Source: Silene noctiflora (Eukaryota; Streptophyta; Magnoliopsida; Caryophyllales; Caryophyllaceae). From it: a stretch of 21,790 bases of DNA. The stretch lies in the NCBI GenBank assembly GCA_009801015.1, contig VHZZ01020315.1:16186-37975 (forward strand), written 5' to 3'. Of the stretch, positions 9,233 through 16,959 are shown in pieces. Numbering within the stretch: the first letter of the stretch is position 1; each line of letters opens with the position of its first letter. The notes under the pieces are model-generated. The model was not told the DNA's origin. It saw only the letters and a program-made list of their open reading frames with translations, and did not search any database. The position numbers and the translations under genes are program-made.

Positions 9233-9299
9233 GTTTAAGCAGAAGCCTTAACAAGACATTTCCGATTAAACGTGACCGTTATCATCTCAGTTTCCTGAG
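9233..9299 (-). other. Paired hairpins at the 3' end of LTR-A
   Basis: On the minus strand CTCAG-GAAA-CTGAG (9299 to 9286) is a perfect 5-bp stem with a GAAA tetraloop. Then GTTTAATCGGAA (9271 to 9260) pairs with TTCTGCTTAAAC (9244 to 9233), 11 of 12 positions pairing, around a 15-base loop ending GTTAAGGC. It has the same stem length, loop length and loop 3' half as at 4460-4526, but five stem positions differ by paired changes. Confidence 0.7.
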
Positions 9300-9494
9300 G
9301 CAAATGAATATCAAATAAACTTCAAAGTACTTTATTAAATAGAGTCAAGACTTGTCTAGCGATTACAACTCAAATGAAGATATGTTCCAAAACAAATTTA
9401 ATAACAAACTGTTCGGCTAGACCAACTAGGTGAGACAAACTAGACAAAACGGCTCATCGTCCCTCCCAGCATCCATGCACAACCACAACACAAA

Positions 9495-9606
9495 TAGCTC
9501 AACCATCTAGACCTACTTTATTATCTGCTCCCCATTCAAGCGGAAATAACTAGCTCAACCATCTAGACCTACTTTATTATCTGCTCCCCATTCAAGCGGA
9601 AATCAT
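9495..9606. repeat. 56-bp tandem duplication in LTR-A
   Basis: TAGCTCAACCATCTAGACC begins at 9495 and again at 9551. About 53 consecutive bases are identical between the two copies, ending CAAGCGGAAAT. Perfect identity inside a decayed element suggests a recent slippage duplication or correction between the copies. Confidence 0.95.
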
Positions 9607-10737
9607 TGAAGGGATCGACACAGGCCACCCCAGAAATAGGTGACAATAAACAAAATACAACACGGTCAGCTTATGCTAAGTGTAATAAGCATCACGAATA
9701 AATAACTTAACAAATGTAAGAGTTACGACAGAAATGAAAGCAACCAACAAGGGAACGGCCGCAGCCTTCCCGTGCTCACACACGGCTAACATTTCGCACT
9801 CACACCATCACACCTCACATTCACTCACGGCACCGCAGCACCATCTGCTTAATCACGTCGCTTCGACTTCCATGTGCCATGCCTACTAATTCATCAGAAC
9901 CACAACCGCGGCTGGGCCTGACTTATTATTTGCCGTCGCACAATAATATCGCCTCATTGGCAACCAACATCATCATACAAGGTAACAATAGCATTCACAG
10001 AATCTCATAAAAAAAATAATAGCTCAGCACTGACGGTCTCAAAATATAACAATTCACAATAATTCGTCTTTGCAATTCTCATAGAAATAATTAAACTTTC
10101 ATTGCTACATAATAAATAACATAACTGAGTAGGATAGAATCCTACCTCAGCTATAGACCGTCGCAACAAAACGCTCAAAAGCTCATAAAAGTGCTCCTCT
10201 ATGAACTCGGTGCCAATTAATACAATATCTCTTCTAAAATAATTTACGCGACTCCACTACACAACGTAACCCAACTCGTGACCCTAGGCATAGCCTAGGC
10301 CACGGCCAGGCCACATTGGACCACTGTCAGGCCACGACAAGGCCACGCCCGAGCATCAAGAGCATCGGCTCAAGCGCAACTTGGCTATGGCTAGGCCACA
10401 GATTCCCCTTACACGCAACTGAGGCCAAACGCGGCAAAAAACACAGCAAAACTCGGCATATTACCCATTCACGAGTCACCCTTGGTCCAAATCCGTCATA
10501 CAATTATCAATATTTCTTTTAAACATTAATTAAAGAAAAATCCCCCAATTATATGTTAACAATCAAATTAGGGTTTGACGCAAATTTCATAAAATCGCAT
10601 AAAAATTATATTAAAAATAATTAGAGATAATTAGGATTAAACTTACAATCACGAGGATGAAAAATAAGTAATAAATGAGTCATAAAAAGCTTGCCCTAGC
10701 CCCCTTGCTCGTTCGTCTGTCCGTCGCCTCCTTCTTC

Positions 10738-10806
10738 ACTCTCTCTCTCTCTCTCACTCTCTCTCACTCTCTCTCTTTTGTTTTTTGTGTGTGTGTGTGT
10801 GTGTGT
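10738..10806. repeat. (CT)n and (GT)n microsatellites in LTR-A
   Basis: CT repeats with CACT interruptions (about 10738-10777) and a (GT)n run (about 10787-10806) lie roughly 40-110 bases downstream of the TATA box in the element's own orientation, where they read (AC)n then (AG)n. They would fall in the 5' leader of the transcript. Plant promoters often carry CT/GA tracts near the start site, but whether these act is not known. Confidence 0.85.
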
Positions 10807-10844
10807 TAAAATGAGTAAAAGGGTTTGTGTTGTGAAATGCTTAG

Positions 10845-10852
10845 TTTTTATA
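10845..10852 (-). promoter_or_regulatory. Candidate TATA box of LTR-A
   Basis: On the minus strand the sequence reads GGAGTATAAAAACTAAGC, about 210 bases after the LTR start. It is the best TATA match in the LTR and is followed by CACAACACAAACCC, suitable for a start region. Confidence 0.6.
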
Positions 10853-11062
10853 CTCCGACACTCACTAAACACAACTTAAGTTATTCCCGACTCAACTTAC
10901 ATTGATCGAATGAGCACATTACTTGGCCTAGCAATTCATTTTACACAAGTTGTGTCGGTCACACACACAATCCCGACTCAACTTACGCATATAATAAATT
11001 ATACACGTTGCGCTAAATAAAATAAAATAAAATAATAATATAAAATATTACGGGGTATTACA

Positions 11063-11317
11063 GTCCTCCCCCTTAAAAGAACTTCGTCCTGAAGTTCACG
11101 CACCCGCAGGTTAAAACCAACACTTAAATCAACGCATAACCTAAACTGCAGCTTAGATTTTAGACCAACATGTAACATGACACAACATAACTCAAACCGC
11201 AGCTTGAGTTTCATATGATCACAACAAGTAGCTCAAACTGCAGCTTGAGTTTCATATCAATAGGCCGGGTTGCGACATTCTACCCCTCTAAAAGAAAGGT
11301 TACGTCCCGGAACCTAC
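11063..11317 (-). other. 3' UTR of element A with polypurine tract and palindromic repeats
   Basis: Next to the LTR the minus strand reads TTTTAAGGGGGAGGAC, a good polypurine tract for plus-strand priming. Just upstream of it GAACTTC-AGGAC-GAAGTTC forms a perfect 7-bp hairpin. Farther up are three copies of a palindromic motif of the CTCAAACTGCAGCTTGAG type, near 11137-11160, 11188-11211 and 11230-11253. A second polypurine-like stretch lies at 11278-11293 (TTTTAGAGGGGTAGAA), followed by TGTCGCAACCCGG (11277 to 11265), which looks like another LTR start. The region therefore appears composite. Confidence 0.7.
11066..11078 (-). promoter_or_regulatory. Polypurine tract of element A
   Basis: The minus strand reads TTTTAAGGGGGAGGA immediately before the LTR, with three bases between the G-run and TGTAATACC. 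This is the primer site for second-strand synthesis in LTR retrotransposons and fixes the LTR boundary at 11062. Confidence 0.8.
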
Positions 11318-11475
11318 TCATACCTGGTCAAACAGATGTGGATACTTCTCTCGCATCGCACTTTCAGCTTCCCTGGTGGCTTTTTCCACATTCTGGTTAG
11401 ACCACAACACTTTTACTATCGTTGTCTCTCCATTGTGTGTCTTACGCACCTTTCAATCAAGTATCTCTTTTGCCT
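11318..11475 (-). pseudogene. Chromodomain of element A
   Basis: After the integrase tail EKAKEILD a TGA (11453-11455) stands where the family has Arg (a CGA-to-TGA change). The frame then continues with ETTIVKVLWSNQNVEKAT and EKYPHLFDQV to the natural stop at 11318. The first aromatic-cage Trp is present (KVLW), but the second, normally Trp in the ATWE motif, is Arg. Chromodomains of chromovirus integrases bind methylated histone H3 and steer integration to heterochromatin. The domain is short, as usual at about 50 residues. Confidence 0.85.
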
Positions 11476-12700
11476 TTTCCACATATGCTAAGGACTCGTC
11501 GACCTCGATCGTCTCTGGCTCAAGTATGTGAGTTGGGTCACTCACATACTTCCGTAATTGGGACACCCGGAACACATTGTGTACCCTATCCAAGGATGGA
11601 GGTAAATCCAATCGATAGGCCACCTCCCCGACCCGACGTAGTATCTCATATGGCCCAATATATTTCTGGATGAGCTTGCCAAGTCTCATAACACTTTTCA
11701 TAGGCAAAACTTTAAGTAAACATTTATCGCTCACCGCAAATTCTATGTCACTACGCCTCAAGTCGGCATCACTCTTTTGGCGTTCTTGAGCTGCTTTCAT
11801 CTTTTGCTGAATTACCTTCACATGTTCTAACATTTTTTGGATTAACTGAGGACCCAACACCACTGTATCCGTTACGGCATCCCAGCACACAGGACTTCTG
11901 CAATTCCTTCCGTATAAAGCCTCGAACGGAGCCATCCCAATGCTGGCGTGATAACAATTGTTGTATGAGAACTCGATTAAGTCTAACCAGTCTTCCCATG
12001 AACCACCGAACTCCAGCACACAGGCCCTCATCATGTCTTCTAAGGTTTGGATTGTCCTCTCAGTCTGTCCATCCGTAGCTGGGTGGAAAGCCGTACTCAT
12101 CTTCAGGGTAGTACCCATCAAGTCCTGTAGCTCCCTTCAAAGCTTCGAGATAAACCTCGAGTCCCTTTCGCACATGATATCCTTAGGCACTCCGTGCAAC
12201 TTCACGACATTTTTGCAATAAGCCTTTGCCAACTATACCTTGCTCCATGTGTCTTTTATTAGTATGAAGTGCGAAATTTTAGTAAGTCGGTCAACTATCA
12301 CCCAGATCATGTTATTTCCTTTTTTGGTCCTTGGTAAACCAACTATGAAATCCATGGAGATGCCTTCCCACTTCCATTCAGGGATGTGAAAGGGTTTCAC
12401 CTTGGCCCGAGGTCTCTTGTGTTCACCCTTGACCTTCTGACACGTATAGCATCGAGCCACAAATTCAGCAATTTCCTTTTTTATTCCGGGCCACCAGAAT
12501 GTCTTCTTTAGGTCCTTGTATAACTTGTCCCCTCCTGGGTTTACCAAATAAGGTGTATTATGTGCCTCGATTAGGATCATTTGTTGCAACTTATCATCAT
12601 CCGGCATACAGCATCTCCAATCAAACCTCAAACTATCATAACCGTGGATCTTAAACCGTGTAGGTCCACTTTCTTCGGCTTGCTCACGCCAAGAATCTAT
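11470..12700 (-). pseudogene. Integrase of element A, with altered zinc and catalytic residues
   Basis: The N-terminal zinc-binding HHCC motif is visible as EAHNTPYLVNPGGDK followed by RCYTCQ. The first His is at 12560-12562 and the Cys codons are at 12449-12451 and 12440-12442, but the second His has become Asn (12539-12541). In the catalytic core the first Asp is in MDFIVGLP, the second should be in the SDRD motif but reads CERD (Glu at 12167-12169), and the Glu is in DGQTERTIQ. Stops at 12233 and 12137 interrupt the core. The C-terminal part (YIGPYEILRRVGEVAYRLDL, VFRVSQLRKYVSDP) is intact. The enzyme would insert element DNA into chromosomes. This copy is inactive on several counts. Confidence 0.9.
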
Positions 12701-12937
12701 TTTGGAATCTCTCATCTGTTTTTCTCGGATTTTCGCATAAAACTCTGGTTCGATGGTTAGATTACTAATTGTGTCTCTCTTTTGAATCATATACACACCT
12801 ATATTTTCTATCTCATCTCTCAATTTGACTTGAGACCTTGCCAAACGTAGTGCATGCACTGATTTCCTGCTTAGTGCGTCTGCTACCACGTTAGCTTTCC
12901 CCTGATGATATACGATTTCCATATCGTAATCACCTAT

Positions 12938-13300
12938 CAAATCTATCCACCTTCTCTATCTTATGTTTAGCTCCTTCCGAGTGATTATCTATTTCAGACT
13001 TTTATGATCCGAATAAACCTTGAAGGTTGCCCCATACAATTAATGTCGCCATAGCTTTTATGCGAACACCACTGCTCCAAGCTCTAGGTCGTGCGTCGGA
13101 TAATTCTCTTCATATGTCTTTAACTGTCGGGATGCATAGACGATCACCTTGCCATTTTGTATTAACACGCACCCCAAGCCATTCTTGGATGCGTCTGAAT
13201 ACACTTCGAAATTTTCAATTCCTTCTGACAGCGCTAGAACAAGAGTTGTGGTCAAACGCTCTTTCAGTGTTTGAAACGCCTCCTCGCAGTTCTTGTCCCA
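12938..13300 (-). pseudogene. RNase H domain of element A
   Basis: The segment from [18 protein letters not shown] through [14 protein letters not shown] to the end of the domain is readable, with the expected Asp (YSDAS) and Glu (DLELGAV) in place. Four in-frame stops follow at 13058, 13040, 12989 and 12956, the densest damage in element A. The domain degrades the RNA strand of the RNA:DNA hybrid in active elements. It is followed without a break by KANVVADALSRKS, the standard linker to integrase. Confidence 0.9.
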
Positions 13301-13389
13301 GTTGAACCAGTTTTCCTTCTTCATCAACGCCGTCATTGGTTTAGCTATCTTCCAAAAGTCATTAACAAAACGTCTATAATAGCCAGCTA

Positions 13390-14245
13390 ATCCCAGAAAA
13401 CTTCGTATCTCGCCAACATTCTTTGGTGACTTCCATTTAGTTACTGCCTCAATCTTACTAGGGTCGACGGACACCCCTTCCTTCGAAATTATGTGACCTA
13501 AAAATGCTACCTTTTCTAACCAGAACTCGCATTTTCTCAGCTTCAGGTACAACTGATTATTCCTTAGCATCTCTAACACTATCCTCAAGTGCTTTGCATG
13601 TTCCTCTCTATTCCTAGAATACACCAGGATATCATCGATTAAAACCTCTACGAACTTATCTATGTAAGGACTGAATACCCGGTTCACTAGGTCCATAAAT
13701 ACCGTTTGTGCATTAGTCACCCCAAAAGGCATAACTGAAAACTCGTAGTGTCCATACCTCGTCCTGAATGCAGTCTTGGGAATATTGTCATGCTTCACTC
13801 TCAACTGGTGATATCCCGACCTTAAGTCGATCTTTGAGAACACTCCATCCCCTTTCAATTGATTGAACAAGTCATCAATGTGAGGCAATGGGTACCTATT
13901 CTTTACTGTCACATTATTCAACTCTCTTTAGTCAATACAGAGTCTCATACTCCCATCTTTCTTTTTGACAAACAAACCCGGTGGTCCCCAGGGTGATACA
14001 CTCGGTCGCCCATATCCTTTCTCTGACAACTCATCTAATTGCTTTTTCAACAGTTCTATTTCCTTTGATCCCATCTTGTAAGGAGCCTTAGTTATTGGTC
14101 CCGATCCTGGTTTCAATTCTATTCCAAACTCAACCTCTCTTTGAGGCGGCAGTCCAGGGATATCCTCATGAAATACGTCCAGAAACTCGCTTACCACCTC
14201 TATTGCCTCAGCTTTAGGTTCCTCTACTTGCATATCCTTCACTTG
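13390..14245 (-). pseudogene. Reverse transcriptase domain of element A
   Basis: It starts with the linker [18 protein letters not shown] and runs to YYRRFVNDF. Visible motifs are [19 protein letters not shown], the substrate-binding [12 protein letters not shown], the MPFGVTNA segment, and the catalytic IDD with Asp codons at 13634-13636 and 13631-13633. The usual Phe before IDD is Leu here. A TAA at 13928-13930 replaces the Tyr of the CID-Y-RELN motif. Without it the domain is full length for the family (about 270 residues with thumb and connection). It copies the element's RNA into DNA in intact relatives. Confidence 0.92.
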
Positions 14246-14949
14246 ACACAGAAATAACAGGCATTGTTTCCTTATATATGCCTTTAATGTGACACCCCGC
14301 GGTATAACATAAACTTAGCTAGTAAATTACAGCGGAAAATGCGGGATTTTTAAGACTTTTTAAAGTTTAACAGGAGGCAGCACTAAACATAATCGAACGG
14401 GTACGAAAGAGTAAACTTAGGTTATACAAACCAAAATAGAAGAAATGGGGAAAAGATGTCCCACGAATAACATGTTTCAAAAGGGTGAGTCAAAGCTACG
14501 AAATGTAAAAGTCAAATGTCGATGCTTGTTAGCTCACACGAGTCTCAAACCCATAGAACACCAACTTGTACTTGTCATTCATGTAAACATAAATGCCACA
14601 GTCAGTGGAGAGTAACTCAAGGTTCTCCCAGCCACATAACGTCAAAATGAACGTAATTTTAAACGTAAACAATTCATATCAAATAGAGAATGAGTAAGAG
14701 TAACTTAAATGAAAGCACGTAATCATATGAGACATACACACCGATGAATATTGGGAAAGGAATTGATAACTGACACCAAACACGCTAACAATTACAAGTA
14801 ATTCTCCACATGACAAATGACATATGCAAAACCTAATGAATACATGGCCTTTATTGCTCTAGACTCGTTTCCTCCCGGTAGGACGACGATAATACATATC
14901 TGATCCTAGTCTAAACTTGGCCAAACTCTCGGGATAAACGTCTCCCAAT

Positions 14950-15095
14950 TCGACATACGGCAGAATGGCACGCATCCAAGACTCGATCGACAGAACGGAA
15001 GTCAAGTATCCCAAATTCGGCAGAACGGCACGAAAGAGGCAGAAAGAAGAAGATTTAACCCAATATCGGTAGAACGGCACGAAAAAGGCATAATC
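14950..15095. repeat. CGGCAGAACGGCACG repeat block in LTR-B
   Basis: Four imperfect copies of CGGCAGAACGGCACG occur near 14957, 14990, 15018 and 15066, with irregular spacing of about 27-48 bases. They read as part of the LTR on the minus strand as CGTGCCGTTCTGCCG. No function is evident. Confidence 0.7.
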
Positions 15096-15324
15096 AAGTC
15101 AAGCAAGTACACATTGCATAATGACATTTACATGCAAGAACGACTGAAGGCAAATAATCAATCAATGTAAGTAATTCACACTTGATATACGATAAATAGA
15201 TGAAAATGAAGATGATATAACTCATACTTGGTTAATCTACAACATATCATGTGATTGTAGTACAAACAAACCATAAACTCATCACTTATTAACTCTATAC
15301 GAAAGATATGAAAAAGGAAATAAA

Positions 15325-15675
15325 ACAAGGGCTTCCCAGCCGGCAGTGGCATTAGTCGGGCACCAAGCCACAACCAACTAAACATAAAAGATGATCAAAG
15401 GTCTCCCAGCCGGCAGTGGCACCGGTTGCTTGCCCACCGGCTGGTCACCTTAGACCAAACAATAAATTACAAATCACATCAGAAATTTCCCAGTCGGCCA
15501 GGGCACCGACGACTGGTCCTCCGGCTCAGAGAGCACCCAATCATGAAATTGACATATTACAATCAGAGTCTTCCCTGTCGGCCCACCGGCTAGGGACGAC
15601 ACCTACAAATTCGATCAAAAATTGTAACGACTTACAGGGACCTCCCAGCCGGCCGGTGCACCGGTTGGAGACCAC
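15325..15675. repeat. CCAGCCGG hairpin array in LTR-B
   Basis: Five units starting TCCCAGCCGGC or a close variant lie near 15333, 15404, 15487, 15571 and 15643, spaced about 70-85 bases. Several units are themselves palindromic: CCAGCCGG is answered by CCGGCTGG about 30 bases later in the second unit, and the fifth contains the perfect 12-bp palindrome CCGGTGCACCGG at 15653-15664. The array is strongly GC-rich within an AT-rich LTR. Confidence 0.8.
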
Positions 15676-16724
15676 TGTACACGGTTTTCAGCACCAATCG
15701 ACCACAAACATGAATTTGACAATGGATTTCGCATGTAAACGTGAGACGGAAAATATATATGAGACGGAAAAACAGTAGTTTATGCATTCAAACATCGACT
15801 TAGCCCAAATATTCCCTAAAAATAGTTTAAATATCAACAATTTCATGAAGTATATGGACACAAACATTAAACATGAATAAGATGTTGTATTTTGGTAAAG
15901 TCAAGCATGTAACCAACATAATCCATTCACTTAGAACATTCATGCGACAAATTATTGAGCACATAACCAAATTTCATCAACAACATAAGATGAACATATT
16001 CAATTATGAACCCAGTAAACAGTATGTCAAAACATGTAAAGTTTTCATCTTTAAACACATAAACACCAATTCTAACACAAGTAAACACATAAGTTGAATG
16101 TAATGTCGAGTAACCTATCACCGTTACCTTATAGATCTTCAATCTTCAAGTGTGTCATCTATATCAAAGGAAACCTCTTTCGGGTTGTCCAAATTGCATC
16201 CTAAACACAAAATTGAAAGACTAGTTGAAGAATTCACCATCTTAGGGAACCTAGAATTTCGAAAATGGGGAAGAGAGAAGAAAAATGTTGCCTTTCTTAC
16301 TTAGAAAGATGTAGAACGATAAAAGAGGAAGATTGGCACGAAAATGGGGCGATTTGGTGTAGAATTGAGTGAGATATGCAAGTTTGAAGCTTTGAAGAGG
16401 AAAAGAGGGTTTAATGGTGGTGAAGGATGAGGGTTTTCAGATTTTTGTTAAGAATGAGGAAGATGAAGGGGAAGGGTTGTGTAGGGAAGAAGGTAGTAAA
16501 TAGGCCCATTAGTATGCTTAGGCCCAAAGTAACTTATTTTGAGTCGGTTTTGCTAGAAATACATATAAATGCTACTATACATTTAAGATGGACATTATTC
16601 TCATATTTATAAATATTATACTTCTAAAATTATAATTTTACCAAAATAAGTTTTAAAATATAGTTAGTCTTAATTAAAATATTAAAATACTTTAAGACCG
16701 TAAATCAAAATTGTGGGTGTTACA

Positions 16725-16745
16725 ATCATCCCTCCTTTTAAAAAG
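16725..16745 (-). promoter_or_regulatory. Polypurine tract of element B
   Basis: The minus strand reads CTTTTTAAAAGGAGGGATGAT directly before the LTR start TGTAACACC. It is the primer for second-strand DNA synthesis. Upstream, GTATCGAGGATGAAAC resembles the hairpin seen before the polypurine tract of element A, with one mismatch. Confidence 0.85.
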
Positions 16746-16780
16746 TTTCATCCTCGATACTTGAAGCAAGGGAGATTACC

Positions 16781-16955
16781 TTACGCGAAAAAACTAGGGT
16801 ACTTGGTACGCATAAAGGTTTTTGGTTCCCACATCTCTTCTTCCACATTGCCACACTTCCACAAAACCTTCACTAAGGGTACAATCTTACTCCTCAACTT
16901 CTTATCTTTCTTGTCCAAGATACGAATTGGTCTTTCTTCAAAAGACAAGCTTGGG
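16781..16955 (-). pseudogene. Chromodomain of element B
   Basis: After the frameshift the frame reads FEERPIRILDKKDKK, then VPLVKVLWKCGNVEEEMWEP, then MRTKYPSFFA and a stop. Both expected Trp residues of the aromatic cage region (KVLW and MWEP) are kept, unlike in element A. It defines element B as a chromovirus. The natural stop lies 56 bases before the LTR. Confidence 0.88.
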
Positions 16956-16959
16956 AATC

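Larger units (their letters stand above)
9221..11062 (-). mobile_element. 3' LTR of element A (1842 bp)
   Basis: On the minus strand it starts TGTAATACCCCG at 11062, directly after the polypurine tract, and ends GGGGGTGTTACA at 9221, giving canonical TG...CA ends. It contains a TATA box (10845-10852), CA/GA microsatellites (10738-10806), a candidate AATAAA next to AGTACTTTG (about 9328-9338), a 56-bp tandem duplication and the terminal hairpins. Order and key blocks match the two + strand LTRs at 1-2001 and 2584-4538, but overall sequence is strongly diverged, so they are related families. No partner LTR lies in the window, so age cannot be read. Confidence 0.9.
9221..14289 (-). mobile_element. 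Element A: Ty3/gypsy chromovirus (Tekay/Del-like), 3' part, cut by element B
   Basis: Reading on the minus strand, the order is RT, RNase H, integrase, chromodomain, polypurine tract, 3' LTR. That is the Ty3/gypsy order, and the C-terminal chromodomain marks a chromovirus. Gag, protease and the 5' LTR are missing because element B has integrated at 14289/14290. The rest should resume beyond B's far LTR, outside this window. The open pol frame runs right up to the breakpoint. The Tekay/Del assignment follows from the long LTR starting TGTAAYACCCC, the integrase end VFRVSQLRKYVSDP and the chromodomain. I put it at lineage level with moderate certainty. Confidence 0.9.
11318..14289 (-). pseudogene. 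pol: pol of element A (RT, RNase H, integrase, chromodomain), degenerate and 5'-truncated
   Basis: This is one continuous minus-strand reading frame of about 990 codons, from the breakpoint with element B to a terminal TGA at 11318. It covers the protease-RT linker ([15 protein letters not shown]), RT, RNase H, integrase and chromodomain. The frame is never shifted, yet it holds eight premature stops, at 13928 (TAA), 13058 (TAA), 13040 (TAA), 12989 (TAG), 12956 (TAG), 12233 (TAG), 12137 (TGA) and 11453 (TGA). By family context these replace Tyr, Leu, Tyr, Tyr, Gln, probably Gln, Trp and Arg. The polyprotein would drive reverse transcription and integration, but this copy cannot make it. The N-terminal gag-protease part lies outside the window. 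Confidence 0.93.
14290..16724 (-). mobile_element. 3' LTR of element B (2435 bp)
   Basis: On the minus strand it starts TGTAACACCCAC at 16724 after the polypurine tract and ends CGGGGTGTCA at 14290. The G-poor, A-rich U3 part contains no convincing TATA box, though TATTTATAAATA near 16610 is a weak candidate. The middle holds two GC-richer repeat arrays (14950-15095 and 15325-15675) unlike the surrounding AT-rich sequence. Small open frames inside, on both strands, have no domain and I do not call them genes. Confidence 0.92.

Noticed and set aside
14859..15080. Minus-strand frame of 73 codons in LTR-B
   Set aside because: It spans the CGGCAGAACGGCACG repeats inside the LTR and has no domain or coding context.
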